5,530 bases of DNA from Clostridiales bacterium (GTDB taxonomy: Bacteria; Bacillota; Clostridia; Oscillospirales; CAG-272): the NCBI GenBank assembly GCA_016280525.1, contig JAEEGW010000295.1, forward strand, positions 1 through 5,530, written 5' to 3'. Below are positions 5,183 to 5,530 of the stretch, piece by piece (position 1 is the first letter of the stretch; each line of letters starts with the position of its first letter). The translations under genes were made by a program, and so were the position numbers. A model generated the notes under the pieces. The model did not search any database and was not told the origin of the DNA. It was given only the letters and a program-made list of their open reading frames with translations.

Positions 5183-5210
5183 GGGCGACCATCGGTCGTC
5201 CGTTTTATTT
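5183..5210 (+). terminator. Probable operon terminator formed by a repeat module
   Basis: GGGCGACC (5183-5190), a 3-nt loop and GGTCGTCC (5194-5201) give an 8-bp stem with one G-U pair, followed by gTTTTaTTT (5202-5210). It is the best rightward terminator after the permease stop at 5103. A second, weaker copy follows at 5218-5241 (same stem, then gTTTT). Both are members of the dispersed repeat family, so the role may be acquired. Confidence 0.5.
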
Positions 5211-5244
5211 AATGTAGGGGCGACCATTGGTCGTCCGTTTTAAA

Positions 5245-5279
5245 TAATAAAGAATAAAGAAGAAAGAAGAAAGAATAAA
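5245..5279 (+). repeat. Heptanucleotide array, 5 units (GAATAAA/GAAGAAA type)
   Basis: TAATAAA, GAATAAA, GAAGAAA, GAAGAAA, GAATAAA follow each other without a break, 4-8 nt after hairpin module 9. The strand is almost free of pyrimidines. Same period and composition as the arrays at 2777-2811 and 5132-5152. Confidence 0.75.
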
Positions 5280-5286
5280 AACAGGA

Positions 5287-5465
5287 GTCGGCTGCGCCGA
5301 CGAATTATGGTGGGTTTCCCACCCCTCAAGCTCGCCTTGTGGCGAGAACCCCCCATACCCCCCTGTCCCCTCCCATCAAATCTGTGATTTGATGGGGCGG
5401 ACGAACCCCGCTTGCGGTGCCCGAAGAAATCGGCGCGTCACTGCCGTGACTGTGCTTGATTTCTT
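5287..5465. repeat. Palindrome-rich non-coding block
   Basis: A run of short, mostly perfect inverted repeats, unrelated in sequence to one another: GTCGGC-tgc-GCCGAC (5287-5301), GGTGGG-ttt-CCCACC (5309-5323), CTCGCC-ttgt-GGCGAG (5331-5346), CCCATCAAATC-tgt-GATTTGATGGG (5372-5396, 11 bp), and AAGAAATC/GATTTCTT (5424-5431/5458-5465) enclosing GTCAC-tgcc-GTGAC (5437-5450). Between the third and fourth lies a C-rich stretch (5349-5374). No open frame of useful length crosses the block, and bases 5466-5530 show nothing I can assign. The block runs off the window. Confidence 0.72.
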
Positions 5466-5530
5466 TCGACCGCTGCGCTTTCCTCGCTTTGCTTCATCTG
5501 CCCCCGGCAGCGCAAAGCTCGTCTACCCCC

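Larger units (their letters stand above)
5109..5237 (+). repeat. REP-like hairpin array, copy set 2 (4 modules)
   Basis: The same module type as at 2622-2777, in the same orientation. (6) GCAGGGG head, then GGGAGG/CCTCCC (5113-5118/5126-5131). (7) GCAGGGG head, then GGGGCG/CGCCCC (5154-5159/5169-5174) with loop ccgcctcga. (8) TGTACGGG head, then GGGCGACC-atc-GGTCGTCC (5183-5190/5194-5201). (9) TGTAGGGG head, then GGGCGACC-att-GGTCGTCC (5218-5225/5229-5236). Modules 8 and 9 are near copies of each other and of module 4 in set 1. Module 7 matches module 3 in loop and layout but has a different stem. Confidence 0.78.

Noticed and set aside
5109..5279. CRISPR array
   Set aside because: The repeats are short hairpins and 7-bp units with no constant repeat of 24-40 bp and no unique spacers of even length.
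5284..5465. Integron attC-type recombination sites
   Set aside because: The palindromes are small and lack the GTTRRRY/RYYYAAC core pair and the extrahelical bases that define attC.

Overview
The window looks like a chromosomal segment from an anaerobic Firmicute, most likely Clostridia of the Oscillospirales/Christensenellales kind. The evidence is Gram-positive style strong Shine-Dalgarno sequences, a perfect sigma-A promoter, T-tailed intrinsic terminators, an AbrB-type regulator fused by operon to an ABC-2 exporter, and intergenic GC-rich hairpin repeats of a kind I associate with that group. The taxonomic call is inference, since no rRNA or marker gene is present.

Layout, left to right. 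Bases 1-166 hold no gene but can form a strongly structured RNA: an H-type pseudoknot, a 10-bp long-range helix and a bulged hairpin. A perfect extended -10 (173-183, minus strand) points leftward into it, and the loop geometry also favours the minus strand. A terminator (230-260) closes a leftward two-gene operon: an ECF sigma factor (1997-2539) and, overlapping it by ATGA, a single-pass membrane protein with a large extracytoplasmic propeller-like domain (294-2000), probably its anti-sigma/sensor partner. Bases 2540-2852 are intergenic and carry a tandem series of GTAG-headed hairpins, a 7-bp purine-rich array and the terminator of the next leftward gene. That gene (2853-3224) encodes a small DUF4870-like membrane protein. 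Its promoter (3285-3313) stands back to back with a consensus promoter (3364-3392) for a rightward three-gene operon: AbrB-family regulator (3431-3619), ABC ATPase (3624-4349) and ABC-2 permease (4351-5103). Bases 5104-5530 are non-coding: a second set of the same hairpin repeats, two more 7-bp arrays, then a run of unrelated perfect palindromes.

Functionally there are two modules: an envelope-signal unit (sigma factor plus membrane partner) and a self-regulated export system of unknown substrate. The least ordinary parts are non-coding. They are the structured RNA at the left edge and the two arrays of REP-like hairpins, which share a head sequence, a conserved loop and at least one compensatory stem change.
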